From: JBCBUE01 sp039818285
GTDB lineage: Bacteria; Planctomycetota; Phycisphaerae; Phycisphaerales; Phycisphaeraceae
Length of the DNA: 38,607 bases
Assembly: GCA_039818285.1 (NCBI GenBank)
Contig: JBCBUE010000029.1
Location: 1-38,607, forward strand
Reading direction: 5' to 3'
The notes beneath the pieces were generated by a model that saw only the letters and a program-made list of their open reading frames with translations, searched no databases and was not told the DNA's origin. A program made the position numbers and the translations under genes. Positions 23,105 through 29,632 of the stretch are shown piece by piece (position 1 is the first letter of the stretch; every line of letters begins with the position of its first letter).

Positions 23105-23971
23105 TCACAGCTTCGAGTATCGCGAGACCGCGCGGTACAGGCCAGCGACTTGCTCGCGGTCGAGCACGCGTGTCGCGTAGGCCGTGTTCAGCGGTTCCAG
23201 CCTGACGACACGCCCGTCGTCTTCGAAGAAGACCCGCTTGAACGTGGACTCGTGGTCCGGCTCGAGGCGGGCAAAGCAGTCGCAGCCGTCGATGACGTCC
23301 GCAAGCGGGGAAAAGATCACCACGTCGCCCTCTCGGTAGTCCGGCGTCATCGAGTCGCCGACCACGGTCGCCGCGAACGCATCGGGGTCCTCCACGCCGG
23401 GCGCATCGACGTAGGCATCGGCCACCCGGGCCGGGTAATCGAGGTCAGTGAACCCGGCCGGGTAGCCGGCCGCGACCCGATTAATCAGGGGCACGCGAGG
23501 CGTCGCACCCGCCATGCGGGCCGGTCCAGTCCCCTCCCCGAGCGTTCGCCCGATCGCGTCCGCCAGCGCACCGCTCTCTCGAAGCGCGTCGAGGCTGACC
23601 CCCCGCCGCGCGGCCTCGGTCAGCCAGCCGGCCAGGTCGGACGCGCCATCGGCCCGGGCTTTGACGTCGGCCAGGCTGGCCCGAACCGAGGGCGGAGCCC
23701 GCTGGACATCCGCCGGGTCCGCCAGCCGCCCGTCGGGCAGGCCGAGTGCCGCTTCAAGCCGCGCCAAAGCCTCTCGGGAGGGTGGCGCCTTGAGCCGGTC
23801 GTTCTCGAGCATGGACAGATAGGACGGCGAGAGCCGGACAAGCTGAGCAAGCTGGGCGAGCGTGAGATCCGCCGATCGCCGTCGATCTCGGATCAATCGC
23901 CCGAATCCGCTCAGTTCGGCCCCGAAATGTCGGCCTTGTGTCATTCCCTCGTCACCGATTTCAACAGTCAT
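23105..23971 (-). CDS. CI/LexA-like repressor: XRE HTH plus S24 autoprotease
   Basis: A 288-residue regulator. An XRE-type helix-turn-helix occupies about 24-60 (LIRDRRRSADLTLAQLAQLV, LSPSYLSMLE). A linker follows, then a peptidase S24 domain from about 165. The Ser/Lys dyad is intact: Ser207 in VVGDSMTPDY and Lys245 in STFKRVFF. RVAAGYPA at 166-172 supplies an Ala-Gly bond where LexA and phage CI repressors self-cleave. It therefore looks competent for RecA-stimulated cleavage and SOS-type derepression, which is inference. It faces the cassette operon across an 87-base region containing TTTCAC-type half-sites. Start ATG 23971; M10 is an alternative. Confidence 0.85.
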   Translation of the reverse strand: MTVEIGDEGMTQGRHFGAELSGFGRLIRDRRRSADLTLAQLAQLVRLSPSYLSMLENDRLKAPPSREALARLEAALGLPDGRLADPADVQRAPPSVRASLADVKARADGASDLAGWLTEAARRGVSLDALRESGALADAIGRTLGEGTGPARMAGATPRVPLINRVAAGYPAGFTDLDYPARVADAYVDAPGVEDPDAFAATVVGDSMTPDYREGDVVIFSPLADVIDGCDCFARLEPDHESTFKRVFFEDDGRVVRLEPLNTAYATRVLDREQVAGLYRAVSRYSKL

Positions 23972-23982
23972 TGAAGATGATC

Positions 23983-24011
23983 TTGACGCCTGACGTCCGG
24001 GCCCATTAGAT
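23983..24011 (+). promoter_or_regulatory. Candidate promoter of the accessory operon
   Basis: TTGACG at 23983-23988 and TTAGAT at 24006-24011 are separated by 17 bases. The -35 is good and the -10 is weak (3/6 to consensus). On the opposite strand the same area contains TATCTAAT, a possible -10 for the repressor gene. Confidence 0.45.
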
Positions 24012-24016
24012 ACCTA

Positions 24017-24046
24017 ACTTTCACCTTACTTTTACCGGAAGTGAAA
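24017..24046. promoter_or_regulatory. Candidate repressor operator
   Basis: ACTTTCACC (24017-24025) and ACTTTTACC (24028-24036) are near-identical direct repeats 11 bases apart, about one helical turn. TTTCAC (24019-24024) and GTGAAA (24041-24046) form an inverted pair. These half-sites lie just downstream of the operon promoter and before its ribosome binding site, where a bound repressor would block transcription. Binding by the adjacent S24 repressor is inferred. Confidence 0.45.
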
Positions 24047-24047
24047 A

Positions 24048-24052
24048 GGGAG
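24048..24052 (+). promoter_or_regulatory. Ribosome binding site that decides the sigma-like gene start
   Basis: GGGAG, 6 nt before GTG 24059. It favours this GTG over the in-frame GTG at 24041, which overlaps the operator half-site. Confidence 0.6.
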
Positions 24053-24058
24053 TCAAGC

Positions 24059-24502
24059 GTGGCATCCAACCCCTCCGTCCAGTTCGCCTCGGCCGACGAC
24101 GCGCAGCGACGCCTGGACCAGAGGCGAGAGTCCGACCGGTTGGTCGATCTCGCCACCGCCCTGGCGCCGCCCGACCGAACCCTCATCGAGGCCATCTACC
24201 GCGACGGACGCACCGTGCGCGACCTCGCCCGGCTGATGGGCCTGCCAAGACGCACCCTCCAGGCCCGCGTTGAATCCTTGATGCGACGGCTGAACGACCC
24301 GCTATATCAATTCGTGGCCACCAAGGGCGAGTTGCTGCCGCGCGACTGCCGTTCCGTGGCTCGGCGTGTCGTCTGCGAAGGGCAGTCGCAGCGCGAAGCC
24401 GCCCGGGCTACCCGCCTTTCGCTCCACGCCGTCCGCAAGATCCTTACGACGACCAAAGGCTTCGCCGAGATGTCCGCTCTCTACGGCCGACACCTCAATT
24501 GA
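24059..24502 (+). CDS. Sigma-factor-like two-HTH regulatory protein
   Basis: A 147-residue, Arg-rich protein beginning the accessory operon. It has two helix-turn-helix segments. The first, about 41-78 (TLIEAIYRDGRTVRDLARLM, LPRRTLQARVESLMRRL), resembles sigma-70 region 4. The second, about 98-132 (VARRVVCEGQSQREAARATR, LSLHAVRKIL), is a similar unit. There is no visible region 2, so it is unlikely to be a complete sigma factor. It may activate the operon or act as an Xre/Mor-like phage regulator. GTG 24059 is chosen from the Shine-Dalgarno GGGAG. The stop overlaps the TTG start of the ABC ATPase as TTGA. Confidence 0.7.
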   Translation: MASNPSVQFASADDAQRRLDQRRESDRLVDLATALAPPDRTLIEAIYRDGRTVRDLARLMGLPRRTLQARVESLMRRLNDPLYQFVATKGELLPRDCRSVARRVVCEGQSQREAARATRLSLHAVRKILTTTKGFAEMSALYGRHLN

Positions 24503-25194
24503 GCAACCACCCCACTCCCATGGCCAAGCTTCACCTGCACCAACGCGTCACGACCTCGGTCAAGCCCACCCCGCGGATCGCCGAGATCGCCGCGATGTTC
24601 GGTCTCGGCCTCGACACGGCCCAAACGATCGACGTCGTCCCGCCGATCGAGCTTCGACTCCGCGCGGGCGACGTCGTCTTCGTGACCGGCCCGTCGGGCT
24701 CGGGCAAGTCGACGATCCTCCGCCTGATCGCCGAACAACTCCACGCCGACCAAACGATCGACCTTGATCGCGTCGAAATCCCGACCGGCCAGACCCTCGT
24801 GGAACTCTGGGACGAACCGCTACCCCAGACGATGAGTCGACTCAGCACCGCAGGACTGGCGGACGCGTTCGTCATGCTTCGTCGTCCCGAACAGCTTTCC
24901 GATGGCGAGCGGTTCCGCTTACGCCTAGCCGCAGCGATCCGAGAGACCGAGCGAACACGCCAAACGCCGTCGGCCAACGCCGATCGATTCCCCGTGTTGC
25001 TGGCCGACGAGTTCTGCGCGACCCTCGACCGCCCGACCGCCCACGCCATCGCCCGAGGCCTGGCCAAGTGGGCGCATCGATCCAACACCACCGTCATCGC
25101 AGCCTCCACGCACGACGACCTGCTCGAGCCGCTCGCCCCCGACACCCTCATCGTCCAGGCACTCGGCGGCACCATCGAGGTGCTGACCCAGTGA
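24499..25194 (+). CDS. Stand-alone ABC ATPase, resembling the ATPase half of COG2401
   Basis: A 231-residue soluble ABC-type nucleotide-binding protein. Walker A is GPSGSGKST (64-72), the signature is LSDGERFRLRLA (133-144), Walker B is VLLADEFCATLD (166-177), and His205 is in STHDD. There is no permease gene nearby and no membrane segment, so this is not an ordinary transporter. An ABC ATPase next to a GNAT acetyltransferase corresponds to the two domains fused in COG2401 ('ABC-type ATPase fused to a predicted acetyltransferase domain'). The TTG start overlaps the preceding stop; ATG at codon 8 (24520) is an alternative. The stop overlaps the GTG start of the GNAT gene. Confidence 0.82.
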   Translation: MSNHPTPMAKLHLHQRVTTSVKPTPRIAEIAAMFGLGLDTAQTIDVVPPIELRLRAGDVVFVTGPSGSGKSTILRLIAEQLHADQTIDLDRVEIPTGQTLVELWDEPLPQTMSRLSTAGLADAFVMLRRPEQLSDGERFRLRLAAAIRETERTRQTPSANADRFPVLLADEFCATLDRPTAHAIARGLAKWAHRSNTTVIAASTHDDLLEPLAPDTLIVQALGGTIEVLTQ

Positions 25195-26017
25195 CGAACC
25201 CACTCGACACACCTGCCCCATCTCCCACGCTGATCGATCGCTGGTCGAGCCTGCCCGCCACCCACCCAACCGACGCCTGGCCCGTCCAGCCCGGCACGAT
25301 GGACGACTACGCCCGACTCGCCGAGCACCATATCGAGCGAAGCGCCCCGCCACCGCTTCACGCATCCTGGTCGTCCGCGACCCCCGCCCCTCGGCCGCGG
25401 ATCGATTCCTGGACCGGGGCACGGCCGGCCTCCCGATCGCCGTCCTGGTCGAGTCGCTACCCACCCTCTCGTGCGCCGCCCGAGACATCGCGCTGGCCCA
25501 TCGCTACGGCCCGCCGTTGACCCCGGCCCAAAAGGGTGACCTGATCAACCGCGAGCTGCGCTGCCTCTCGCGCGTCGTGGTCCACCCGATCTACCGCGGC
25601 GTCGGCCTGGCCGTGCGGATCGTCAGGCACGCGTTGGATACCGCGTCCACGCCATTCACCGAGGCCATCGCCGCCATGGGACGCGTGCACCCCTTCTTCG
25701 AGCGGGCCGGCATGACACGCTACCGGCGCCCGATCCAGCTCAACGAGGCCCGGCTGCTCGACGCGTTCCGGTCGATTGATATCTCGCTAGACGCCCTGTC
25801 CGACCGCGCATCGGCGTGGCGACGCATCGAAAACTCACCCGAGGCCGTCCGACGCACGCTGCTCGCGGAGCTGTTCCGCTTCTACGCCGGGCTCCGCGGC
25901 CGACGACGCTCCCAACGTGGGGCGTCGCCGCGCGAACAGTTCGACTTCGCGGTCGACCGCCTCGCGTTCCAACCCCTCTACTTCCTCCACGACAACCGCG
26001 AGTCGAGCGCCCCATGA
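25191..26017 (+). CDS. GNAT-fold acyltransferase (COG2401 partner), apparent frameshift near 25331
   Basis: GTG 25191 overlaps the ABC ATPase stop as GTGA and opens LDTPAPSPTLIDRWSSLP...MDDYARLAEHH. Near 25331 the good coding sequence moves to another frame, which reads YRAKRPATASRILVVRDPRP...LPIAVLVESLPTLSC and then the GNAT core: INRELRCLSRVVVHPIYRGVGLAVRIVRHAL (acyl-CoA loop RGVGLA) and AAMGRVHPFFERAGMTRY. One extra base in CACCATATCG would give HHYRAKRPATAS without interruption. So either a base is missing from the assembly, the gene is broken, or the ribosome shifts. If translated as is, a TTG at 25517 could start a 166-residue C-terminal piece. The intact product would be about 275 residues. 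The stop overlaps the ParB-like start as ATGA. The acetyl acceptor is unknown. Confidence 0.7.
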
Positions 26018-26592
26018 CTCAGACACTCCCGCTCGACGCGCTGGCCGACCACCCGGACAACGCCAACGCGATGCCGCCTGCCCTCTTCGACAAGCTGGTC
26101 GAGCATCTCCGCCGAACCGGCCGCTACCCCCCGCTGATTGTGCGGCCGTACGCCGATGTCTCCCGCCACGAGATCACCCATCAACTCCTCGACGGACACC
26201 ACCGCGCCCGCGCTCTTCGCGATCTCGGCCACACAACCGGCCGCTGCGACGTCTGGCCCTGCGACGACAACGAAGCGCTGCTCCTGCTCGCCACGCTCAA
26301 CCGGCTGCAGGGTCGCGACGACCCCGTCAGACGCGGACGACTGCTCGAGCAACTCACCCAACGCCGCGAACTCAGAGAACTCATCGCCCTGCTCCCCGAG
26401 CGTCGTGAGCATGTGCGGCGCCTGCTCGAACTCGCTCAGCCCGCGCCACCCCCGCGCCCGCCCGATCGGCTGCCCGAGTCCCCCGTGCCGCTGACCTTCT
26501 TCCTCCCGCCCACCGATCGCGACCGCCTCGTCCAGCACCTCGCGTCCATCGATCGCTCCCGTGAGACGGCCTTGATGACGCTCGTTCCCTGA
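26014..26592 (+). CDS. ParB-like nuclease-domain protein
   Basis: A 192-residue protein with an N-terminal ParB/sulfiredoxin-like domain. LPLDALADHPDNANAMP resembles the ParB entry strand, YPPLIVRPYA the following strand, and LLDGHHRARALRDLG (58-72) corresponds to the GEHRxRA CTP/nucleotide-binding box. There is no clear ParB helix-turn-helix DNA-binding domain; the second half is Arg/Leu-rich and helical. ParB-like proteins of this short type are frequent beside phage terminases. ATG 26014 overlaps the GNAT stop. A 24-nt gap precedes the next gene. Confidence 0.78.
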   Translation: MTQTLPLDALADHPDNANAMPPALFDKLVEHLRRTGRYPPLIVRPYADVSRHEITHQLLDGHHRARALRDLGHTTGRCDVWPCDDNEALLLLATLNRLQGRDDPVRRGRLLEQLTQRRELRELIALLPERREHVRRLLELAQPAPPPRPPDRLPESPVPLTFFLPPTDRDRLVQHLASIDRSRETALMTLVP

Positions 26593-26616
26593 AGCCCGCC
26601 CCCGTAGCGATTCCCT

Positions 26617-27057
26617 ATGCCACGCCACAAGCCCCCCACACCCGATCGCCGCCACGCCCTCGCCCGCGACCTGCTCGACGGCGACGCCGATCTCATCACC
26701 CTGCTGGATCGCCACGGCATGAACCCCGAGCAGGTCCGCGTGTGGCTAGCCGACACCGGCGACGCCGATTCGCTCCGCAGTCTCGTCCAGCTCGCCGACC
26801 TACAGGCCCAGCTCATGCTGTCGCGCTTCCGGCTGTCGGCCGTGATGCGCCTCATCGCGCTGGCCAACGACGATGACCCCAAGCAGCGCGAGCCCGCCCG
26901 CCGAGCCTGCGTCGATCTGCTCAAGGCTCAACTCGACGCCGGACCCACCCGCACCAAGCCCCACAAAGCCGGCGACGAAGTCCACGGACCCGACCTCCGC
27001 GAACTCCTGTTTGGCGATCTCGACGGCGATACCACGCCCAAGGCCGAGAACGCTTGA
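26617..27057 (+). CDS. Putative small terminase subunit
   Basis: A 146-residue helical protein. The N-terminus (RRHALARDLLDGDADLITLLDRHG) is followed by PEQVRVWLADT, a possible helix-turn-helix, and the middle (LVQLADLQAQLMLSRFRLSAVMRLIAL) is long-helical and could oligomerise. I see no diagnostic family motif. The assignment as small terminase rests on its size, the HTH-like start, and its position directly before the large terminase, whose TTG start overlaps its stop as TTGA. A near-match TAGCGA lies 6 nt before ATG 26617. Confidence 0.55.
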   Translation: MPRHKPPTPDRRHALARDLLDGDADLITLLDRHGMNPEQVRVWLADTGDADSLRSLVQLADLQAQLMLSRFRLSAVMRLIALANDDDPKQREPARRACVDLLKAQLDAGPTRTKPHKAGDEVHGPDLRELLFGDLDGDTTPKAENA

Positions 27058-28499
27058 CCACCCCCACACTCACGCAGTTCGCCGCGGCCCGTCCCGCCAC
27101 CGACGACCAGCTCGACCGCTTCCTCCGCATCGTGCTCGGCCTGAGCATCACACGCACGCCCGTCGTGCCCGGTTCGGCCGCGCCCTTCGACTACCTACAT
27201 CACGCCTTCTTCACCGGCACCGACTGCGTCGTCTGGGCCAACCGCGGCGGCGGCAAGACCCTTCTCGGGGCGGTCGCCACCCTGCTCGACCTGATCTTTA
27301 CGCCAGGCATCGAGGTCCGACTGCTCGGGGGCTCGCTCGAGCAGTCCGCCAAGATGCACGAACACCTCGTCCGACTTCTTGAGCGCCCCGCGTTCCGACA
27401 CGGCGTGCTCGCCGACACGCCCACGCGACGACGGATCGCCCTTGCCAACGGCTCTACCGTCGAGCTGCTCGCCCAGTCGCACCGCTCCGTCCGCGGCACG
27501 CGTGTGCACAAGCTGCGCTGCGACGAGGTCGATGAGTTCAAGCCCGACGTCTGGGAGGCCGCCCAGTTCATCACCCGCTCCGACACGCTCGGCGGATCCA
27601 CGGTCACCGGTTCAATCGAGTCGTTCTCCACCATGCACCGGCCCTTCGGCCTGATGTCACGCGTCGTCGCCGACGCCGCCGACACACGTCTTCCGGTGTT
27701 CCGATGGGGCGCACTCGATGTCTCCGAAGCATGCCCGCCGCAACGCCCCTGCGACGACTGCCCGCTCTGGTCGGACTGCCAGGGCATGGCTAAGCACTCC
27801 ACCGGCTTCGTCCCCATCGACGACCTCATCACCCAGCGACGCCGCGCCTCCAACGAGAAATGGCAAGCCGAAATGCTCTGCCACCGCCCCCGTCGGTCCG
27901 ACTGCGTCTACCCGATGTTCGACCCCGACACCCACATTCGCCCCGCACCGCCGGGCGAACGAGCTTGGTTCGCCGGCATGGACTTCGGCGTCCGCCACCC
28001 CACCACCTGGCTCTGGGCCTCCACGCCGACCGGCGCTCAATGCCTCGACCGCCCCGGCCCCGACACCCCCCTGCACATCCACGCCGAGCACATCGCCACC
28101 GATCTCACCCTCGACGCCAACCTCGACCGCATCCTCGACCGCGGCCTGCCCACCCCTCGCTGGGTCGCCATCGACCCCGCCGGCCTGGCACGCAACGAGC
28201 AGACCGGCGTCTCCAACGCCCGACGCCTCCGCGATCGCGGCCTGACCCCTCGCGCCCGACGCCACGGCGTCCTCGCCGGCGTCGAACGCGTCCGTCGCCG
28301 CCTCGATCGCGGCCTGCTCACCCTCGACCCCGCCTGCCCCCAGCTCGCCCGTGCCCTCGCCGAGTACCACTTCGACCCCGACCGCCCTCACCAGCAGACG
28401 CCCGTCAAAGACGGCCCCGACCACCTCGCCGACGCCCTGCGCTACCTCATCAACGCCCTCGACGCCCACCACCCCGCGACCTGCACCAGCTACGTCTGA
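27054..28499 (+). CDS. Phage-type terminase large subunit with four-cysteine insert
   Basis: A 481-residue terminase-like ATPase/nuclease that in phages cuts and pumps DNA into capsids. Walker A is ANRGGGKTLLGA (62-73), Walker B LRCDEVDEF (154-162), and the coupling region VTGSIESFSTM follows. The RNase H-like nuclease part begins at FAGMDFGVRHPTTWLW (Asp310), with IDPAG and DHLADALRYL supplying later acidic residues. Between the domains is a Cys cluster, Cys227-x5-Cys233-x2-Cys236-x5-Cys242, likely to bind zinc or an iron-sulfur cluster. Start TTG 27054 is supported by the TTGA overlap with the preceding stop. No portal, protease or capsid gene follows. Confidence 0.85.
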   Translation: MTTPTLTQFAAARPATDDQLDRFLRIVLGLSITRTPVVPGSAAPFDYLHHAFFTGTDCVVWANRGGGKTLLGAVATLLDLIFTPGIEVRLLGGSLEQSAKMHEHLVRLLERPAFRHGVLADTPTRRRIALANGSTVELLAQSHRSVRGTRVHKLRCDEVDEFKPDVWEAAQFITRSDTLGGSTVTGSIESFSTMHRPFGLMSRVVADAADTRLPVFRWGALDVSEACPPQRPCDDCPLWSDCQGMAKHSTGFVPIDDLITQRRRASNEKWQAEMLCHRPRRSDCVYPMFDPDTHIRPAPPGERAWFAGMDFGVRHPTTWLWASTPTGAQCLDRPGPDTPLHIHAEHIATDLTLDANLDRILDRGLPTPRWVAIDPAGLARNEQTGVSNARRLRDRGLTPRARRHGVLAGVERVRRRLDRGLLTLDPACPQLARALAEYHFDPDRPHQQTPVKDGPDHLADALRYLINALDAHHPATCTSYV

Positions 28500-28570
28500 C
28501 CGATAGCGCCAGATGGACGACCCCCACCCCGGGTTACACTGTGCGTCCTCTCGCCGTCTTGGAATCCGAC

Positions 28571-29488
28571 GTGGCTCAGCTCTGGCTCACCGTTGACGAC
28601 GCCGCCGACGCGCTCGGCGTCAGCCCATCCACCGTCCGCCGGCGGATCAAGGCCGAGAAACTCGAGTCCCGCTCCAACCCCGACGGTGTCACCGAAGTCC
28701 TCATCCAGTCCAACGGCGACGACGCCATCGACGCGCTCAACCCCAGCCGCGAGCTCTCCGCCCGACGCCGCGCCGAAAACACCGAAGACCAGCTCCGAGC
28801 CAATCCCTGGATCCGCGCCGCTCGACCCGGCGAAGCACTGACCGCCGACCGACGCGACGACGCCCAACAACGCCAAGATCGATCAAGCGAGACCCCTCAG
28901 CCCGACCAACCACAAGACGCAACGCCACCACCGTTCAGCGAGAAGGTTGCCGCGTCCGAGTCAACCACCGCGGACACCGCATCGCTCGACCATGAGTCGC
29001 CAGATCACCAGCAACTCAAGGAGGCCGGCCACGCGTTCACACCGAGCGACCTCGAAGCGACGACCGACAGCCACGAGGAGCTCGCCCGCTTCCAGAAAAT
29101 CGCCGGTGCCTCGGTTCTCCTCGCTCAGCAGCAGGCCGACGACGCTCGCGAGCAAGTCGCGCTGGCCCGGCACGAGGCCTTTCGGCTCCGCCGGCTCTGC
29201 TACGCGTCCTGGACGGTCAGCGCCGCCGTCGCGATCCTCTGCTTCGGCCTGACGCTCTACCTCGGCTACACCGCGTCCTCCGCCGCGGCTCGCGCGGACG
29301 CCGCCGAACAAGCCCTGACCGGTCACCAGGCCGGCCAAACGGCACGCGCGATCGCCGACCAGGCCGCCCTCGATCGCCTCAATGCCGCCAGCTCAGCCCC
29401 CAACGACCGCCCCGGCACGCCCGATCAGGCGGACGATCGCTTCGATACGTCGACCACCGCCGATGTCCGCCAGTCTCCGTTTGAGTGA
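28571..29488 (+). CDS. HTH protein with membrane anchor
   Basis: About 305 residues. The N-terminus is an excisionase/MerR-type helix-turn-helix (LTVDDAADALGVSPSTVRRRIKAEKL). A disordered, Gln/Asp/Pro-rich linker follows, then a charged helical stretch (LARFQKIAGASVLLAQQQAD...EQVALARHEAFRLRR) and one membrane segment (WTVSAAVAILCFGLTLYLGY). After it comes an Ala/Gln-rich tail. This would be a membrane-tethered DNA-binding protein, last gene of the accessory operon. GTG 28571 begins just before the HTH with GGAA upstream; GTG 28541 would add ten residues. Much of the frame further upstream lies over the terminase gene and is not used. Function unknown. Confidence 0.7.
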   Translation: MAQLWLTVDDAADALGVSPSTVRRRIKAEKLESRSNPDGVTEVLIQSNGDDAIDALNPSRELSARRRAENTEDQLRANPWIRAARPGEALTADRRDDAQQRQDRSSETPQPDQPQDATPPPFSEKVAASESTTADTASLDHESPDHQQLKEAGHAFTPSDLEATTDSHEELARFQKIAGASVLLAQQQADDAREQVALARHEAFRLRRLCYASWTVSAAVAILCFGLTLYLGYTASSAAARADAAEQALTGHQAGQTARAIADQAALDRLNAASSAPNDRPGTPDQADDRFDTSTTADVRQSPFE

Positions 29489-29493
29489 ACCAA

Positions 29494-29511
29494 GAGGCCC
29501 CGGGCAGCCTC
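29494..29511 (+). terminator. Weak hairpin after the accessory operon
   Basis: GAGGC and GCCTC enclose an 8-base loop just after the last cassette gene. The stem is short and there is no T-tract, so termination here is a guess. An AT-richer stretch follows (29520-29556), unlike the rest of the window. Confidence 0.25.
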
Positions 29512-29632
29512 GACCACCGCTAACAGTGTGAAATTAACGTCAGTTATCTGTCAGCAAACGCCGCAACCGACAGCGGCGCGAGATAGTGCTAGCCGCATCT
29601 ACCCGCCTTCACCGACCCGGAGTTCTCGTCCC

